The translations under genes were made by a program, and so were the position numbers. A DNA stretch of 64,000 bases, taken from Alviniconcha marisindica (taxonomy: Eukaryota > Mollusca > Gastropoda > Provannidae). Of the stretch, positions 48,901-56,504 are shown piece by piece (the first letter of the stretch is position 1; each line of letters starts with the position of its first letter). Below the pieces are notes generated by a model, which saw only the letters and a list, made by a program, of their open reading frames with translations, was not told the DNA's origin and did no database searches. The stretch is taken from positions 192,501 through 256,500 of the forward strand of contig JABMCL010002018.1 of NCBI GenBank assembly GCA_018857735.1. Reading direction: 5' to 3'.

Positions 48901-49461
48901 ATGAAGTTCTGTAACATTCTCTGAACCTAAAGGTGTGTAACATTCTCTAAACCTATGGGTGGGCTTTCCAGAGTGTATAGAGAAGTGAAGACCTGCAATC
49001 TGCATTTATAATGTAATGGAGAAAAAAAACGATAGAAAAATCCACAACTGCAAATCCAAAACTAATGCAGTTTTTGATGTGCATAACCATATAAGTTAAG
49101 ACTGCTTATTGTCCAAGCTAAAATCATACACTGAAATTTGTCTCTTGTCTGCATGTGATGTAACATTAAACTCTAATTAAAACACACCCACACACACACA
49201 CACATACACACTGTGGGTGTGGGACAGTGTTCACACCTGGGGTGTCCTGTGGCTGTTGGGAATCCAGCAGTGACTGCACGGCCACGGCTGCCTGACTGTC
49301 AACACCCATTGGAGCTCCTTCCATCCGGAGCTGCACTGCGCCGGCTGCTGATGAGCCTTCAGTGGTCAGGTGGGTCAGTGGGGCCGGGGATGCTGACTCC
49401 AGGGTCATCTGAGCCACAGCTACAGAGGGCTGGCTGTCCACCCCCATGTGACTCACCGCCC
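24675..49461 (-). CDS. ZNF341: ZNF341-like C2H2 zinc-finger transcription factor (whole gene, exons listed separately)
   Basis: Fifteen minus-strand exons join with matching phases into about 1,116 codons plus a split first codon; the start exon was not found. Signature segments match vertebrate ZNF341: an N-terminal [10 protein letters not shown], an atypical finger after [90 protein letters not shown] and a last atypical finger. I count 13 finger-like units including the two atypical ones. In vertebrates ZNF341 is a nuclear DNA-binding activator of STAT3 and STAT1; whether that role holds here is unknown. The protein looks longer than the roughly 850-residue human one owing to poly-Gln and C-terminal expansions. 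Intron arrays copy several exon edges. Confidence 0.93.
24864..25825 (-). other. ZNF341 last intron
   Basis: Intron between the last two coding exons. It includes a G-rich patch near 25745-25800. No further exon, RNA or mobile element is recognised. Confidence 0.6.
25826..26086 (-). CDS. ZNF341: ZNF341 coding exon, C-terminal region
   Basis: Eighty-seven codons in phase 0 between acceptor CTGTGGCAG and donor CAG/GTAAAC. It encodes [20 protein letters not shown], then a Gly/Ala/Thr-rich stretch with [20 protein letters not shown], ending GGEVMATQ. There is no known domain. Composition (Val/Ile/Thr/Gln) fits an activation region. Confidence 0.85.
26592..27041 (-). CDS. ZNF341: ZNF341 coding exon, last atypical finger and AT-hook-like segment
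   Basis: One hundred and fifty codons in phase 0 between acceptor ACCATTTCAG and donor CAG/GTAACT. It begins [19 protein letters not shown], an incomplete finger in which His and Cys are close together, as in the human last finger (HRC). A basic segment [15 protein letters not shown] contains the GRP core of an AT-hook and suggests minor-groove contact or a nuclear localisation signal. The remainder is a charged linker ending [12 protein letters not shown]. Confidence 0.93.
27312..27472 (-). CDS. ZNF341: ZNF341 coding exon, two C2H2 fingers
   Basis: Lies between acceptor GATGTGCAG and donor AAG/GTCAGT. It encodes [20 protein letters not shown] then IKPF, finishing the CPFKSLTGC finger, and [20 protein letters not shown] then GHKSDYRFK. 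The ending joins to the atypical last finger in phase 0. Confidence 0.97.
27473..28842. other. ZNF341 intron with short duplications
   Basis: Contains C-runs near 27714-27726 and 27817-27833. It also has a two-copy direct repeat of about 72 bp (GAGATTTAAACTG... GGGCACCCTAACAAA) at 28246-28392. No gene is recognised. Confidence 0.65.
28843..29043 (-). CDS. ZNF341: ZNF341 coding exon, two fingers and start of a third
   Basis: Lies between acceptor CTGTTGTAG and donor ACTG/GTAAGC. It encodes [20 protein letters not shown] then MLIHTGETP and [20 protein letters not shown] then [18 protein letters not shown]. The first Cys of the unusual long-spaced finger CPFKSLTGC lies here and the second in the next exon. 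Copies of the first 24 bases of this exon recur in the array at 29046-29905. Confidence 0.97.
29046..29905 (-). repeat. 77-bp array copying the acceptor and first codons of the exon at 28843-29043
   Basis: About eleven units. On the minus strand each reads ...CATAGATCAGTTTGAGTGCC then CAACATGTCAGGTGTGG. The block QFECPTCQ of the real exon, preceded by an AG and followed by CAG/GTGTGG, is retained in most copies, so each unit looks like a 26-nt pseudo-micro-exon. Upstream intron sequence (TGAACCACAC... ATAATGCAAGGG) is copied with it. The plus-strand homology starts inside the true exon, showing the direction of copying. Confidence 0.9.
29906..30392. other. Intron with TG and AAT microsatellites
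   Basis: Contains (TG)n at 30039-30117 and an AAT/ATT-rich tract at 30160-30205. No exon is recognised before the donor-side boundary at 30392. Confidence 0.7.
30393..30553 (-). CDS. ZNF341: ZNF341 coding exon, two C2H2 fingers
   Basis: Lies between acceptor GGATGTGCAG and donor GAGG/GTGAAT. It completes the split codon from the previous exon and encodes [20 protein letters not shown] then LATTSH and [20 protein letters not shown] then PIHGSE. The first finger has a five-residue His spacing. The second finger, with [13 protein letters not shown], is almost the same as in the human protein. Confidence 0.96.
30840..32575 (-). repeat. Array copying the 3' end and donor of the exon at 32576-32775
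   Basis: About 25-30 units of 45-65 bp. On the minus strand a typical unit is ACACAGGTTATTCCCCAGCC then AGGTGTTTGGTGAGTG, matching the exon's end (GCACAACCTCTTCCCCAGTC then AGG...CTCGGTGAGTG). Units near 31270-31320 and 31990-32570 keep more of the exon (GACTTCATG... GACTGGGG). Nearly every unit ends in GTGAGTG, a good donor. An unrelated insert interrupts the array at about 31510-31640. The long minus-strand open frame over 30201-31265 runs through this array and is not a gene. Confidence 0.9.
32576..32775 (-). CDS. ZNF341: ZNF341 coding exon, two fingers, flanked by exon-derived arrays
   Basis: Lies between acceptor CTGTTTCAG and donor CTCG/GTGAGT, ending with two bases of a split codon. 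It encodes [20 protein letters not shown] then EHTKTH, a C-x4-C finger, and [20 protein letters not shown] then YSH. Order and sequence match human fingers with YKCVVKSC and SLYDLGVHQYSH. Arrays at 30840-32575 and 32776-33690 are made from this exon's 3' and 5' ends. Confidence 0.96.
32776..33690 (-). repeat. 82-bp array copying the acceptor and 5' end of the exon at 32576-32775
   Basis: About eleven units. On the minus strand each has CATCTCTTCTTGTTTGCAG and then TGTACTAGTGTGGGACGAAG then AAGTGTGGCC, matching the real CATCTCTCCCTGTTTCAG and GTGTACAAGTGTGTGATGAA. The pyrimidine tract and AG are retained, but the copied exon part carries a TAG in the original frame. Central copies are almost identical, so expansion is recent; distal copies (33380-33690) are diverged. 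Confidence 0.92.
33691..34218. other. ZNF341 intron
   Basis: Unique AT-rich intron sequence ending in a CT/CTGT microsatellite at 34144-34200. Nothing else is seen. Confidence 0.6.
34219..34356 (-). CDS. ZNF341: ZNF341 coding exon, one C2H2 finger
   Basis: Forty-six codons in phase 0 between acceptor GCTGTTGCAG and donor CAG/GTTAGA. It encodes a Gly/Gln start, [20 protein letters not shown] then [13 protein letters not shown]. The finger C-x2-C-x12-H-x3-H is intact, and the NSYICQYC and FQLKTHM pattern matches SSYLCQFC and FQLKSHM of human ZNF341. Confidence 0.96.
34357..35087. other. ZNF341 intron
   Basis: Intron sequence without recognised exon or mobile element, apart from a short TG/GCGT tract at 35030-35075. 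Confidence 0.6.
35088..35190 (-). mobile_element. Retroelement 3' tail, copy 2
   Basis: On the minus strand the copy ends with AATAAAG... and GAGTTT repeats and contains the GCTTAGCAAGGACGAG and TACAATCCTTG blocks shared with 3930-4040. A shortened third copy is at 35615-35690. Confidence 0.6.
35191..35614. other. ZNF341 intron
   Basis: Unique sequence with (TA)n at 35213-35234 and a short G-run near 35480. No gene. Confidence 0.55.
35615..35690 (-). mobile_element. Retroelement 3' tail, copy 3 (truncated)
   Basis: Shares GAACTCAAACTCAAGCTCTA and ACAAGGATTGTAGTTTAGGT with copy 2 and then stops, so the copy is 5'-truncated, typical of target-primed retroelements. TG-rich microsatellites follow at 35705-35800. 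Confidence 0.6.
35851..36054 (-). CDS. ZNF341: ZNF341 coding exon, acidic linker
   Basis: Sixty-eight codons in phase 0 between acceptor TTGACAG and donor AAG/GTTTGT. It starts [16 protein letters not shown]; the VWP junction directly follows ATHK as in the human protein. An acidic run of about eleven Glu/Ala residues ([15 protein letters not shown]) follows, then [20 protein letters not shown]. It separates the first finger pair from the main finger block. Confidence 0.9.
36055..36955. other. ZNF341 intron
   Basis: Contains small TG/GA tracts at 36280-36360 and a GGTGTTTTTTGCCCAGTCAA segment at 36226-36246 shared with 19752-19775 (GGTGTTTTACGCCCAGTCAA), a dispersed repeat. No exon is seen. 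Confidence 0.55.
36956..37335. repeat. Tandem array of about 45 bp on the donor side of the exon at 37450
   Basis: Seven to eight irregular units of CTCATCTCACCGGACCTCTT then GGCTAAGGCACAACAGTGCA, some shortened. On the minus strand each unit holds GTGAGATGAG, a donor-like string. The unit loosely resembles the exon's GCCTTCGCTCAAAAGTCCAA and its donor flank GTAACGCTGATGAGC, so it may be a diverged exon-edge copy, but the match is weaker than for the other arrays. Confidence 0.7.
37450..37730 (-). CDS. ZNF341: ZNF341 coding exon, two C2H2 fingers
   Basis: Lies between acceptor TCACTGCAG and donor AAG/GTAACG. After a basic stretch ([18 protein letters not shown]) it encodes [20 protein letters not shown], linker TGEKP, and [20 protein letters not shown] then ATHK. 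Both are canonical C2H2 fingers with a standard linker and are nearly identical to the first tandem pair of human ZNF341. Confidence 0.97.
37731..38253. other. ZNF341 intron
   Basis: Unique intron sequence; nothing recognised. Confidence 0.55.
38762..38842. repeat. Hairpin with 25-bp arms and a 27-G loop
   Basis: The arms 38762-38787 (TTGTACAGATCAGTCTGCCA then GTCACG) and 38818-38842 (CGTGACTGCAGACTGATCTG then TACAA) are reverse complements except for one extra C. The loop is almost entirely G (38791-38817, 27 consecutive G). A 25-C run lies 270 bp away near 38497-38521. Confidence 0.9.
39100..39404 (-). pseudogene. BED-like zinc-finger fragment of a DNA transposon
   Basis: From an ATG at 39404 the minus strand reads MSE, a stop, [19 protein letters not shown], then [20 protein letters not shown] then [20 protein letters not shown]. 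After a frameshift it continues [20 protein letters not shown]. The pattern C-x2-C...H-GG-F-D-C...V-x-S-K-x-H/Y is that of BED-like fingers in hAT-related and SPINDOC/ZBED-like proteins. An early stop and a frameshift make it non-functional. Confidence 0.6.
39695..40073 (-). CDS. ZNF341: ZNF341 coding exon, poly-Gln region
   Basis: Lies between acceptor TGTGGTAG and donor GCAG/GTGACT, with 126 codons plus one base. It encodes [20 protein letters not shown], then an uninterrupted run of 23 Gln made of mixed CAG/CAA codons, then a Gln/Thr/Ser-rich stretch ending IIRRTPTKA. This is a low-complexity, probably activating region between the N-terminal finger and the finger block. Confidence 0.88.
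40074..41061. other. ZNF341 intron
   Basis: Unique intron sequence; a small TG tract near 40877-40888. No exon or mobile element is recognised. Confidence 0.55.
41062..41205 (-). CDS. ZNF341: ZNF341 coding exon, [10 protein letters not shown] segment
   Basis: Forty-eight codons in phase 0 between acceptor TTGCATCAG and donor ATG/GTTTGT. It encodes [20 protein letters not shown] then [20 protein letters not shown]. The [11 protein letters not shown] and VVLTDDLM stretches resemble the STYITVPPSPL...LVSDDVLM region of the human protein. The donor is chosen on phase and GT context and is the weaker boundary. Confidence 0.75.
41225..46560. other. Probable low-quality consensus within a ZNF341 intron
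   Basis: This stretch has a different texture from the rest of the window. Runs of 3-6 identical bases follow one another (for example TTTAAAAAAATTTTGG and CCCGGGGGACCC), and dinucleotide alternation is scarce. At 45845-46150 it becomes almost pure G with short interruptions. The flanking exons at 41062-41205 and 46591-46710 are normal. I see no gene, and no open frame here should be trusted. Confidence 0.65.
46591..46710 (-). CDS. ZNF341: ZNF341 coding exon, linker
   Basis: Forty codons in phase 0 between acceptor GTTGTTGCAG and donor CAG/GTTGGA. The encoded linker begins [20 protein letters not shown] and ends NTVCTVTQ. No domain is visible. The acceptor is repeated in the adjoining 27-bp array (46700-46985). 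The exon is less certain than the finger exons because it rests on splice sites and phase rather than a motif. Confidence 0.7.
46700..46985 (-). repeat. 27-bp array overlapping a ZNF341 acceptor
   Basis: Units of CTGGCTGCAACATCACCAAC then TACATCA. On the minus strand each reads GTTGGTGATGTTGCAGCCAG then TG, and the true junction GTTGTTGCAG/CCAGTGCA is the first member. At least seven AG/CCAG acceptor copies lie directly upstream of the real exon at 46591-46710. Confidence 0.85.
46986..47590. other. ZNF341 intron
   Basis: Contains a CA microsatellite at 47142-47163. No exon is recognised. Confidence 0.55.
47594..47780 (-). pseudogene. Possible BED-type / CGGBP1-like zinc-finger fragment
   Basis: The minus strand encodes [20 protein letters not shown] then [20 protein letters not shown]. 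The C-x2-C-x2-V-N-Y...V-x-D-H-x4-K-R-K pattern resembles the BED-like finger of CGGBP1-like and hAT transposase proteins. It has no start, splice sites or catalytic part. A short chance match is possible. Confidence 0.4.
47759..47995. repeat. Two-copy direct repeat of about 115 bp
   Basis: CATAAACAGAGAAAGCTCCT then CCCCACCGACCACC... GTCATTGAATGTCTGCTTGC is repeated at 47872-47995 with several substitutions and a 12-bp insertion. Confidence 0.85.
48221..48459 (-). CDS. ZNF341: ZNF341 coding exon, N-terminal C2HC finger and poly-Gln
   Basis: Lies between acceptor TGTGTGGTCAG and donor CAG/GTATGG. It encodes [20 protein letters not shown] then [10 protein letters not shown], a finger whose final ligand is Cys, as in human ZNF341. 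A Gln/His-rich region follows ([18 protein letters not shown]). The joining phase (one base plus two) with the exon at 49237 is exact. Confidence 0.92.
48460..49236. other. ZNF341 intron
   Basis: Unique intron sequence; a short CA tract at 49185-49210 just after the donor at 49236. Nothing else is recognised. Confidence 0.55.
49237..49461 (-). CDS. ZNF341: ZNF341 coding exon 1 of those seen
   Basis: The acceptor is TTTGCCACAG and the donor CCAG/GTGTGA. It begins with two bases of a split codon and encodes [15 protein letters not shown]... ending [25 protein letters not shown] is the N-terminal signature of ZNF341. The MGVDSQxxVAV motif occurs twice about 40 residues apart, an internal duplication. 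The preceding exon must supply the start and one base; I could not locate it between here and the window end. Confidence 0.85.
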
Positions 49462-49799
49462 CTGTGGCAAACCAGTGTTGTTGACAACATGGCTTAAAGT
49501 TGCTGTCCGGTTTCCTTACATAACATGCAGTGTGTTTAAAAAGATTCAGGGCAAATCATTTGGGTAGTTTGTATGACGGGATCCTCCAAAACTGGCCTTT
49601 CGTGCCATGGCAGCAGCAACAAGATTAGTCAGTGAACTCAAATGCCCATAACGTTTTAAAAAAGAAAGCTAGAGCAGTAATTTTGTGTGTGTTGTGTTTG
49701 TTTTTAAAGCATATAATTATTTGGAAATCATATTATCACTAATGTGCACCTGAAACAAAAAATTGGCTGACGCTACCTACTTAAGGTCTTAATCATGCT

Positions 49800-49872
49800 A
49801 AACAAGCTACCCGTCCCTAATAAGCCTTATGGTTTCTGAGGACGTTAAGCACCATGTTTACTTACTTACTAA
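49800..49872 (+). mobile_element. SINE 3' tail fragment
   Basis: CCCTAATAAGCCTTATGGTT then TCTGAGGACGTTAAGCACCA then TGTTTACTTACTTACT matches the 3' end of the SINE at 55752-56078 and has the same TTAC-repeat tail, so this is a truncated second copy. Confidence 0.75.
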
Positions 49873-51270
49873 ACAAGCAACAAAGGGAATGAATCTGTGC
49901 TCGAAAGAGCTCACATGAACATGTGACAACGACCAGAATTGCCTATGGTAACTTTCACCTCACATACAACGTAAACACAAGGCCAAACTCCACCAAAGGA
50001 GCATCCTCATCCTCTGTTAATTGCTAAAAAGTGCCCTAAAAGTCCAAGCCTCACACTGTTTAAAAAATAAGATTACCACACTAAACAAATCTTATTACCA
50101 GGAGTGTCATCATGAGTCAGTGATCCAACAAGATATTCTGGTGGTAAATGCACTGTTCAATAATATTATATAATATATAGCATACTGAACATGTTACTTT
50201 TCTGTATAATTATTCTGTATAATTATATGCTTTGTCATGTTTGTGGGTCTTTATTTAATCAGTTATGCCTACTGTTCTGAAATACTGTTCCTAACAGTAA
50301 TACTGTGCCTCCCAATCCTATTTTCTCCTCTTTTTTTAAACCTTGACAGGTAATCCTTGATACAGCCCAAAACTTATTTATAGATGCATCAATACTAAGA
50401 TACTCACAGTTAAAACTGTTAATAATTGCAAGTTCTACCGCTGATGTGCTTTGGGCTCACATTATGTGTAAGCGCCTTACAAATACTCCTTTACATTACA
50501 TGTAATATGGTAGCTAGTAGTAGTACTGTAATAGTAGTATCATTTTGTGTCACAGACGAAACACAAGTTTTACACAAATTTTCAACCCAATTTTTTTTAA
50601 ACAGCCTCCAGGTGCCAGAGCTTCTTTCTCAGTCAATGGATGGAATTAACCGGAAATTTTACAAAGTCTGTGGGCATCCAGAATGATTCAGTCCGGTCAA
50701 ATCTCAGTATGCTCTAAGTCAGTGTCAGCATGTTCCCCCTTAATCTGCTTTGAAGGAGTTGTATAACTTTGTAGTCGACTGATTGGTTGTCGCTGTGCAA
50801 CAACAAGATAAATGAAAGGGGTCTATCATAATACAAGGTGAACTACATCTTGACATAAAATCCACATGTTACCAAAATCATGATGTCACTGCCAGTGATT
50901 TCTTCTTGGTCTTACGCCTAAGATTCTTCTCAGGTTTCGCCTACATGCTTCTATTTGCTCATGTGATTTTGGAGGTCTGAGTTTTATTAAGAATGTTCCC
51001 ATTATCACTAAATTAGTCACCATTAAGAATTAGCTGAGAATAACTTTTAATCCTATGGTGGGATAATAATAGCACTCAGTAGTGAGTACAGTGGTACAAG
51101 CGCAGTTTTGTATACTAATATTCATAGTGATAATAATAAGGTACATTTATCATGCGCTCATCAATTCCCTGAGTGCTCACATAGTACATATTAAGTTAAT
51201 TAACCGAAATTTATATGAGATTCTATACACATGCTGAGCACAGTACTATCAAAAACAATTTACATAAAGT
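49873..51270. other. Unassigned sequence upstream of ZNF341 exons
   Basis: Includes one arm of the palindromic element seen at 60386-60524 (49938-50015: CCTATGGTAACTTTCACCTC... ACTCCACCAAAGGAGCATCC). Otherwise no gene, and no candidate start exon for ZNF341 was found. Confidence 0.5.
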
Positions 51271-51359
51271 ATTTTACGGAAACACACACACACACCACAA
51301 TGAATTTGAATGTGCATGACACACACGCACACACACACATGCATGCACACACACACGCT

Positions 51360-51398
<39 letters not shown>

Positions 51399-52629
51399 AC
51401 TATGACTGTAGCAGAAACTGGGTAGTGTTTATTATTTATTCCAAAAAGGACGTTGCTCTGGCACATTCATGGAGAGAGAGTTTGCATTTGTGTATATAAT
51501 ATATAAAATATATATATATATAATGCATGTGTGCAGGGTCGAGCGTGCCACATGTGTGTGGTGCACAAGTATGCATGTGAATGTGTGTTTTTGTTAAACT
51601 TTTATTAGTTTTAACTGTCTTGTTTTATATGTAGGACTTTTTTCTTTTCTTTTTTAAATTAATTTTAACATCATCTACAAGTGTAAGTGTGTGCGGAGGG
51701 GGGAGGGGTGGGGCGTGCATGCAGGTGCATGAGTTATTGAGTGTGTGTGCGTGCGTGCGCGCGCACATGTGTGTGTCACTGAGTGTGTTGTTGTTGTTAT
51801 TGAACTTTTACTCTGCTTTGTCTTAAAAGTAGGACTTTATGTTATGAAAGGGATTTTTTTTATAAATGTGTGTGTGTGTGGCGGGGCTGGGGGGGGGGGG
51901 GGGACCACGTAACAAAATTCACGCACCCTGAAGACCCCCAACTTGGATTTCTTACTATCATGGCAGCCGAGGCAATGAAACAAAAAGACTTGATTGTGCA
52001 GGAAAATTATTGGATGTCCAATCTCAGCCCCATCTTCAACGGTATGAACACAAGGAAAGACTTGAGCACCGTACTCAAAAGCAGATCTTCAAGGAATTAG
52101 ACTTTAGAGACAGGCACAGAGAGAGAGAGAAAAAGAGAATGGTTTATTGAAAAAGGCCATGGGCCCATGTCAGTTGTGGTGATGAACATAGTCAAGCAAC
52201 TTTAGATCAACGTAACGTTACAAACTTACAGGTACAACACCTGTCCAGACAAAATAGTATTGCATACAGTAAAAGCATTCTGTAGGAAAGTAGCAAGTCG
52301 GAGTTAGAGATACTTGTTTTTTAGAAGCAAACAACACTGACAGTTTAAAAAGTGATGGACATCTGCATGGTATATATATATATTTATCTCTTAGGTCATA
52401 GTACATAGGACATGATAATATGAAGTAAATTTTGATTCCCATTTTGTTGTTGAAAAATGGACATTCAACTTTCAAGATACTTTATTATCTAATCAGAGAA
52501 ATTAAAATGTGGCTGGGCATTAACCACATCACAGTACAAAACAACACATATTTTATATTTTAAAACTCAAAGAACAGTTATTGAAAATACAAAAGTTACA
52601 TAATAAACTAGTGTTTATGTAATTTACAT

Positions 52630-52692
<63 letters not shown>

Positions 52693-53213
52693 AGGTCAGC
52701 ATCAACAGCAGAAAGAGAGTTTTGTGTGGGGGCATTTTAAATATCTGTGTGTGTATGCGTGTGTGTGTGTGTGTGTGTGCTGAAGTGTCTTCATTAGTCT
52801 AGAATGTATGTTGTGTGCAAGAAAGTGTGACCTGTGAAAATATGACATATTTTATAATCTAACTGCATGTCGTAGGAATCTAGCCGACCGGGCAGGCCTT
52901 GACAAAGCCCTCCAAGTCCAATGGGCAAAAATCTGGAATAAAAGTTTTAAAACCAGGACATGCTTGGACTGTTATACTCTCTCTCTCTCTTCCATGAATT
53001 TTTTCTTCTTCTTCTTTTTCTCCTTCAGCAATATCCACTTTTCGCACAATCAGTTCCCAGTCCTCAGATGGTATACATGTGTGTGTGTGTGGATGGAATG
53101 AACTTGAAGTGTGCATTGTGTTGGTATATATATATATAATATATATATATGATATATTATGCTATATATATATTATTATATTATTATATCAGTTCATTCT
53201 GTATTATGCCAGT

Positions 53214-53265
<52 letters not shown>

Positions 53266-53785
53266 TCCCATACCATTTAAGGACCGCGAACCGACGGTGC
53301 TTAACTAAACGTGGATATTGCCTCTGCTTCTTCTTTCTCCAGCTGTGCAGTAGAATACATGTTTGAAATCAAATGTGCTTGGTAAAAAAAAAATCTTCCG
53401 AGTTATCCGTTATCGCACTTATCCGTCGACGCCAGATTAATTGAACTTCGACTTCTACAAGCGTTTGATGCTGTTGTTTGTGCGCGCGCGTGCTCGCACG
53501 TACTTACACTTCATTGTTCTCACACGAAACAGCGAAAGTAAAAGGAGGCGTAAAACTTCGACTTGTACTATTATAACTTGCAAGTTGCAAGCGATCAGTC
53601 TTGTCCCCAAGTGGATAAAAACCAATAAACACAAGACGCACATCCACGTATTTGCTGCTTGTCACAGGAAAATGTACATAATTATACTCTTGCAAACGCG
53701 TCTAGGGCAAAATAATGATAATATCAATATGAAAACAATGACAAAGTTGTCACAGCAGACGACAAATCAAAAGACATAGCGTAGC
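51271..53785. other. Unassigned sequence with several CA/TG microsatellites
   Basis: CA-rich tracts lie at 51282-51393, 52630-52690 and 53214-53263. TG tracts lie at 51870-51880 and 52747-52780, and TA-rich tracts at 51495-51520 and 53126-53175. A G-run lies at 51887-51903. Short open frames at 51962-52100 (plus) and 52880-53070 (minus) have no recognisable domain. They could be exon or element fragments, but I cannot support that. Confidence 0.55.
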
Positions 53786-55499
53786 GTAAGCCTACCTGGG
53801 AGCGATTGGTAGCACAGCGTTAGGCATGTGCCGTGGCTTTCAGAGTTTGTTGTTAGCCGTTCCATTTGACGTGACCACCCTCAGAAAAATGGTTTGATGG
53901 AATGTCAGATTAAATGGAAAAAGTGTAAGCTGTCAAAAAAGATCCCGAAAACATTCATTCACAAATACCTAGACTATTTTACTTCTGGATAAATTATAAA
54001 AGAAGCAGAATCACCCTCAAAAACCACAAAGAAACAGTTTCTTTAGGTGGAGGGAGAAACCGGTCTTCAAAATGGCGGCTGACCCCCTCCGCTAAGCTGT
54101 TCAACTGTTTTACAGAAAGCGGAATGATTTTAGCAGAGAGTCGGCAGAACGCAATTTTACTTCATGCAAAGAAGTTGAAAACTATGAGGTTATGTTTTTC
54201 TCTATTCTAAAAATTAAAACCCTTTGGCGTTGCTACCAGCGACATCGCGCCCTCCTGCACAAGGGGAATAACTCCTATGTAGTAGCAGGTACCCGCTGTG
54301 CTGATGAGCATTTGAATGTTGTTTTACTTCCACAGAAACCATCAGGCCTATTAGGGACGGGGAGCCCAGGACGGCCACCTCGACGTTCACTGAGCTCTGA
54401 GCTGATGGACTGAAACCATGGACCTTCATATACTAAAGTTGTTGTTTTTTAAGTCTCAGACAGGGCTACTCAGTAAATTTCCTTTCTGAGACTCCAGTGC
54501 AAAGATAGCTCAACGTACAGTACCTAAAAATCTGTGCTCAAATCGGCTTTTGTCGTAGTTTGCCGGAAACGCACACACATCAGGAAGATTACAAACTTGG
54601 AAATGGAGCAAGAGTAAGAAGATGGTGCATGCTGGGATTTTTTTTAATTTAATATTTATTTATTTTTTATACAAGGGATGCCGAACTGCAATTTCCTGAC
54701 ATGCAGACCCACCCCCCACCTCCACCCTGCACTCGGCAGCCTGGAAAAAAAGATAGAGGCCGTGGCAGGATGACACTTGCAAAGTCTGAGACAAGTGTGC
54801 GCGTGCGAGAACTCACGTGTGGTGCGGGAGGGAGCGGGTACTAACAATAGCACTCTGCTGAACATCTAAATATTGAGAAAATACACGTACTTGGGAATTT
54901 TGACGGAAGTTCAAGCTGATCCACTGTAAATCACTACCACTGTAAATGTATCCTTCTACACGTCTAATACATGGAGTCAAACACACAGCCCCTCAGCAAC
55001 CGATGGCCCTAGAACCACCCGACAGCTGCGCAACTCCTAACAGTGACATAATCTTCAATATATGATGAAGTATGTCACTTTACGGAAGTAGAAGAGCCGG
55101 ATTGACGTACCGGCCGGATATTTGCAAAATAGAACACTGTACACAATGTAAACTTTTCCACACCACTTAACTCTGTAGGGCATTAAAGACCCACAAAAAT
55201 GCACCATAATCTTGAAGAATGGATGGTGGCAAGGCACCAGACAAAGATTCAGAATCAGAAGAAGGTTTGGGTCTTATAATTCTAGCCAGACCAGTTTCTT
55301 TTGCATTTTTAGAACTAGATATTTTCCGTTAATTAAATGTTTGTTTTTAAAAAACAAGATTCACATCCTTGTACTTGCATTTGTCTGCAGAAATCTGAAA
55401 GAAGTCTGGTTTAGAATGTCAGTTTTGTAACTTTTAAGAACAGAAATTAGTCATTGTATACTTGAGCTGCAACATGTGTGGCAACCAGAACATTTTGAA
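53786..55499. other. Repeat-poor zone, possible promoter region
   Basis: About 1.7 kb almost free of microsatellites, with the YY1-like motif at 54068 and an ETS-like ACGGAAGT at 55081. A short plus-strand open frame starts at 55219 (MDGGKAPDKDSESEE) before a GT. I cannot show that it is a gene. Confidence 0.35.
54068..54079 (+). promoter_or_regulatory. Candidate YY1-type core promoter motif
   Basis: CAAAATGGCGGC matches the consensus AANATGGCGGC of YY1, a frequent promoter-proximal element in animals. It lies 4.6 kb upstream of the first recognised ZNF341 exon, in a region without long repeats. Its use as a promoter is an inference. Confidence 0.35.
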
Positions 55500-56430
55500 A
55501 TTCAGTAGTGCATGCTAAACAGATGGGTTTTGAGAGCTTGCTTGAATGAGGTTTTTGTTTGTGAAATTTTGATATCATATAAAAATAATTTATAGATATA
55601 TATATATATATTTGTTCCCGATCACAGGACCAGCATATAAAAGCATCTTTGACCAAAGGTTTTTGTTTTCATGGATGTAGGGTACACGGAGAATGTGGTT
55701 GTGACTGGACAACTGGAGTTGTCTCAGTGGTATATAAATTCACAAGACAGGTGAGCCAACTTTGGCCTAGTGGTAAGGCATTAGGCTGGTAAGCGGAAGG
55801 ACCTCGGTTCAATACCGCTTCAACTCTCCTTTCTCTTCAAAAAGGTTGTGGTTTGTGGACACAGTCTTGTGACCTTGTCCATCACTTCCTACTGAAACAT
55901 TAAAATGTCTCTCATTGCTGCCCATCCTAATGCAGAAGTCATTCTGGTGGTGACAAGTGTAGCGATAGGTATATAATCTCCCTCTCCCCCACCTCCATAC
56001 CCCCTTCTCCCCATCCCTAATAAGCCCTACGGTTTCTGTGGACGTTGAGCACCATGTTTACTTGCTTACTTACAGGTATTCAGGACTAGAATCGAACAAA
56101 GAACTGTGACAGCGGGTGGACAGTTTGTATTGAATTCTGGCTGCCACTGGAGTGAGTGCAAAATGGGAGTAATGTGGTCAGACTTGGAAACTTTGATTGT
56201 GAGTCTTGCAGCTGCATTTTGGACTCTCTGAAGTCTATTCAGAAGGTATTGTGGTACATCAGAGAGCAGGCCTTAACAGCAGTCCAGTCTGGAATGTATG
56301 AAGACAGAAATGATTGTTTTTGTGTTGTTGACAGTTCAGATACTGAGATATTGAACTGATTCACTGAAGTTCAATATGTGCTGCTGTGAAAGTATTGTCA
56401 CCTGTTGATGCATTGATAAATTGCTGTTCA
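55500..56430 (-). pseudogene. L2-like LINE, C-terminal RT fragment interrupted by a SINE
   Basis: On the minus strand the block 56209-56285 reads DVPQYLLNRLQRVQNAAARL, the conserved region after the RT domain in L2/CR1-type LINEs. Beyond the SINE the same strand gives KTFGQRCFYMLVL and, near 55540, SFKQALKTHLFSMHY-like codons, the usual end of this ORF. Stops and a (TA)n expansion break the frame. Confidence 0.7.
55752..56078 (+). mobile_element. tRNA-derived SINE, near full length
   Basis: The head has an A-box-like TTTGGCCTAGTGGTAAGGC and a B-box GGTTCAATACC (55806-55816) with tRNA-like spacing. A body follows and the tail is CCCTAATAAGCCCTACGGTT then TCTGTGGACGTTGAGCACCA then TGTTTACTTGCTTACTTAC. 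It is inserted in the minus-strand LINE fragment. A 3' tail copy is at 49800-49872. Confidence 0.8.
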
Positions 56431-56504
56431 GTCTGAAGCCAAGATTTTTGACAAGATCAAAAAAAGTCAACATCAGTGTCTCATATATATTTTGTTTGCG
56501 CTGT

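Noticed and set aside
51962..52100. Plus-strand frame MAAEAMKQKDLIVQENYWMS...
   Set aside because: Forty-six codons to a stop with no family resemblance and no splice partner found; could be an element fragment.
52880..53070. Minus-strand frame WELIVRKVDIAEGEKEEEEK... ending at a stop
   Set aside because: No pyrimidine-rich acceptor, no recognised domain, and the central part is encoded by CT/TTC repeats.
53790..53860. Candidate ZNF341 start exon on the minus strand (MPNAVLPIAP before GTAGGC)
   Set aside because: It ends in phase 2, while the exon at 49237-49461 needs a one-base contribution, and it lacks the expected N-terminal sequence.
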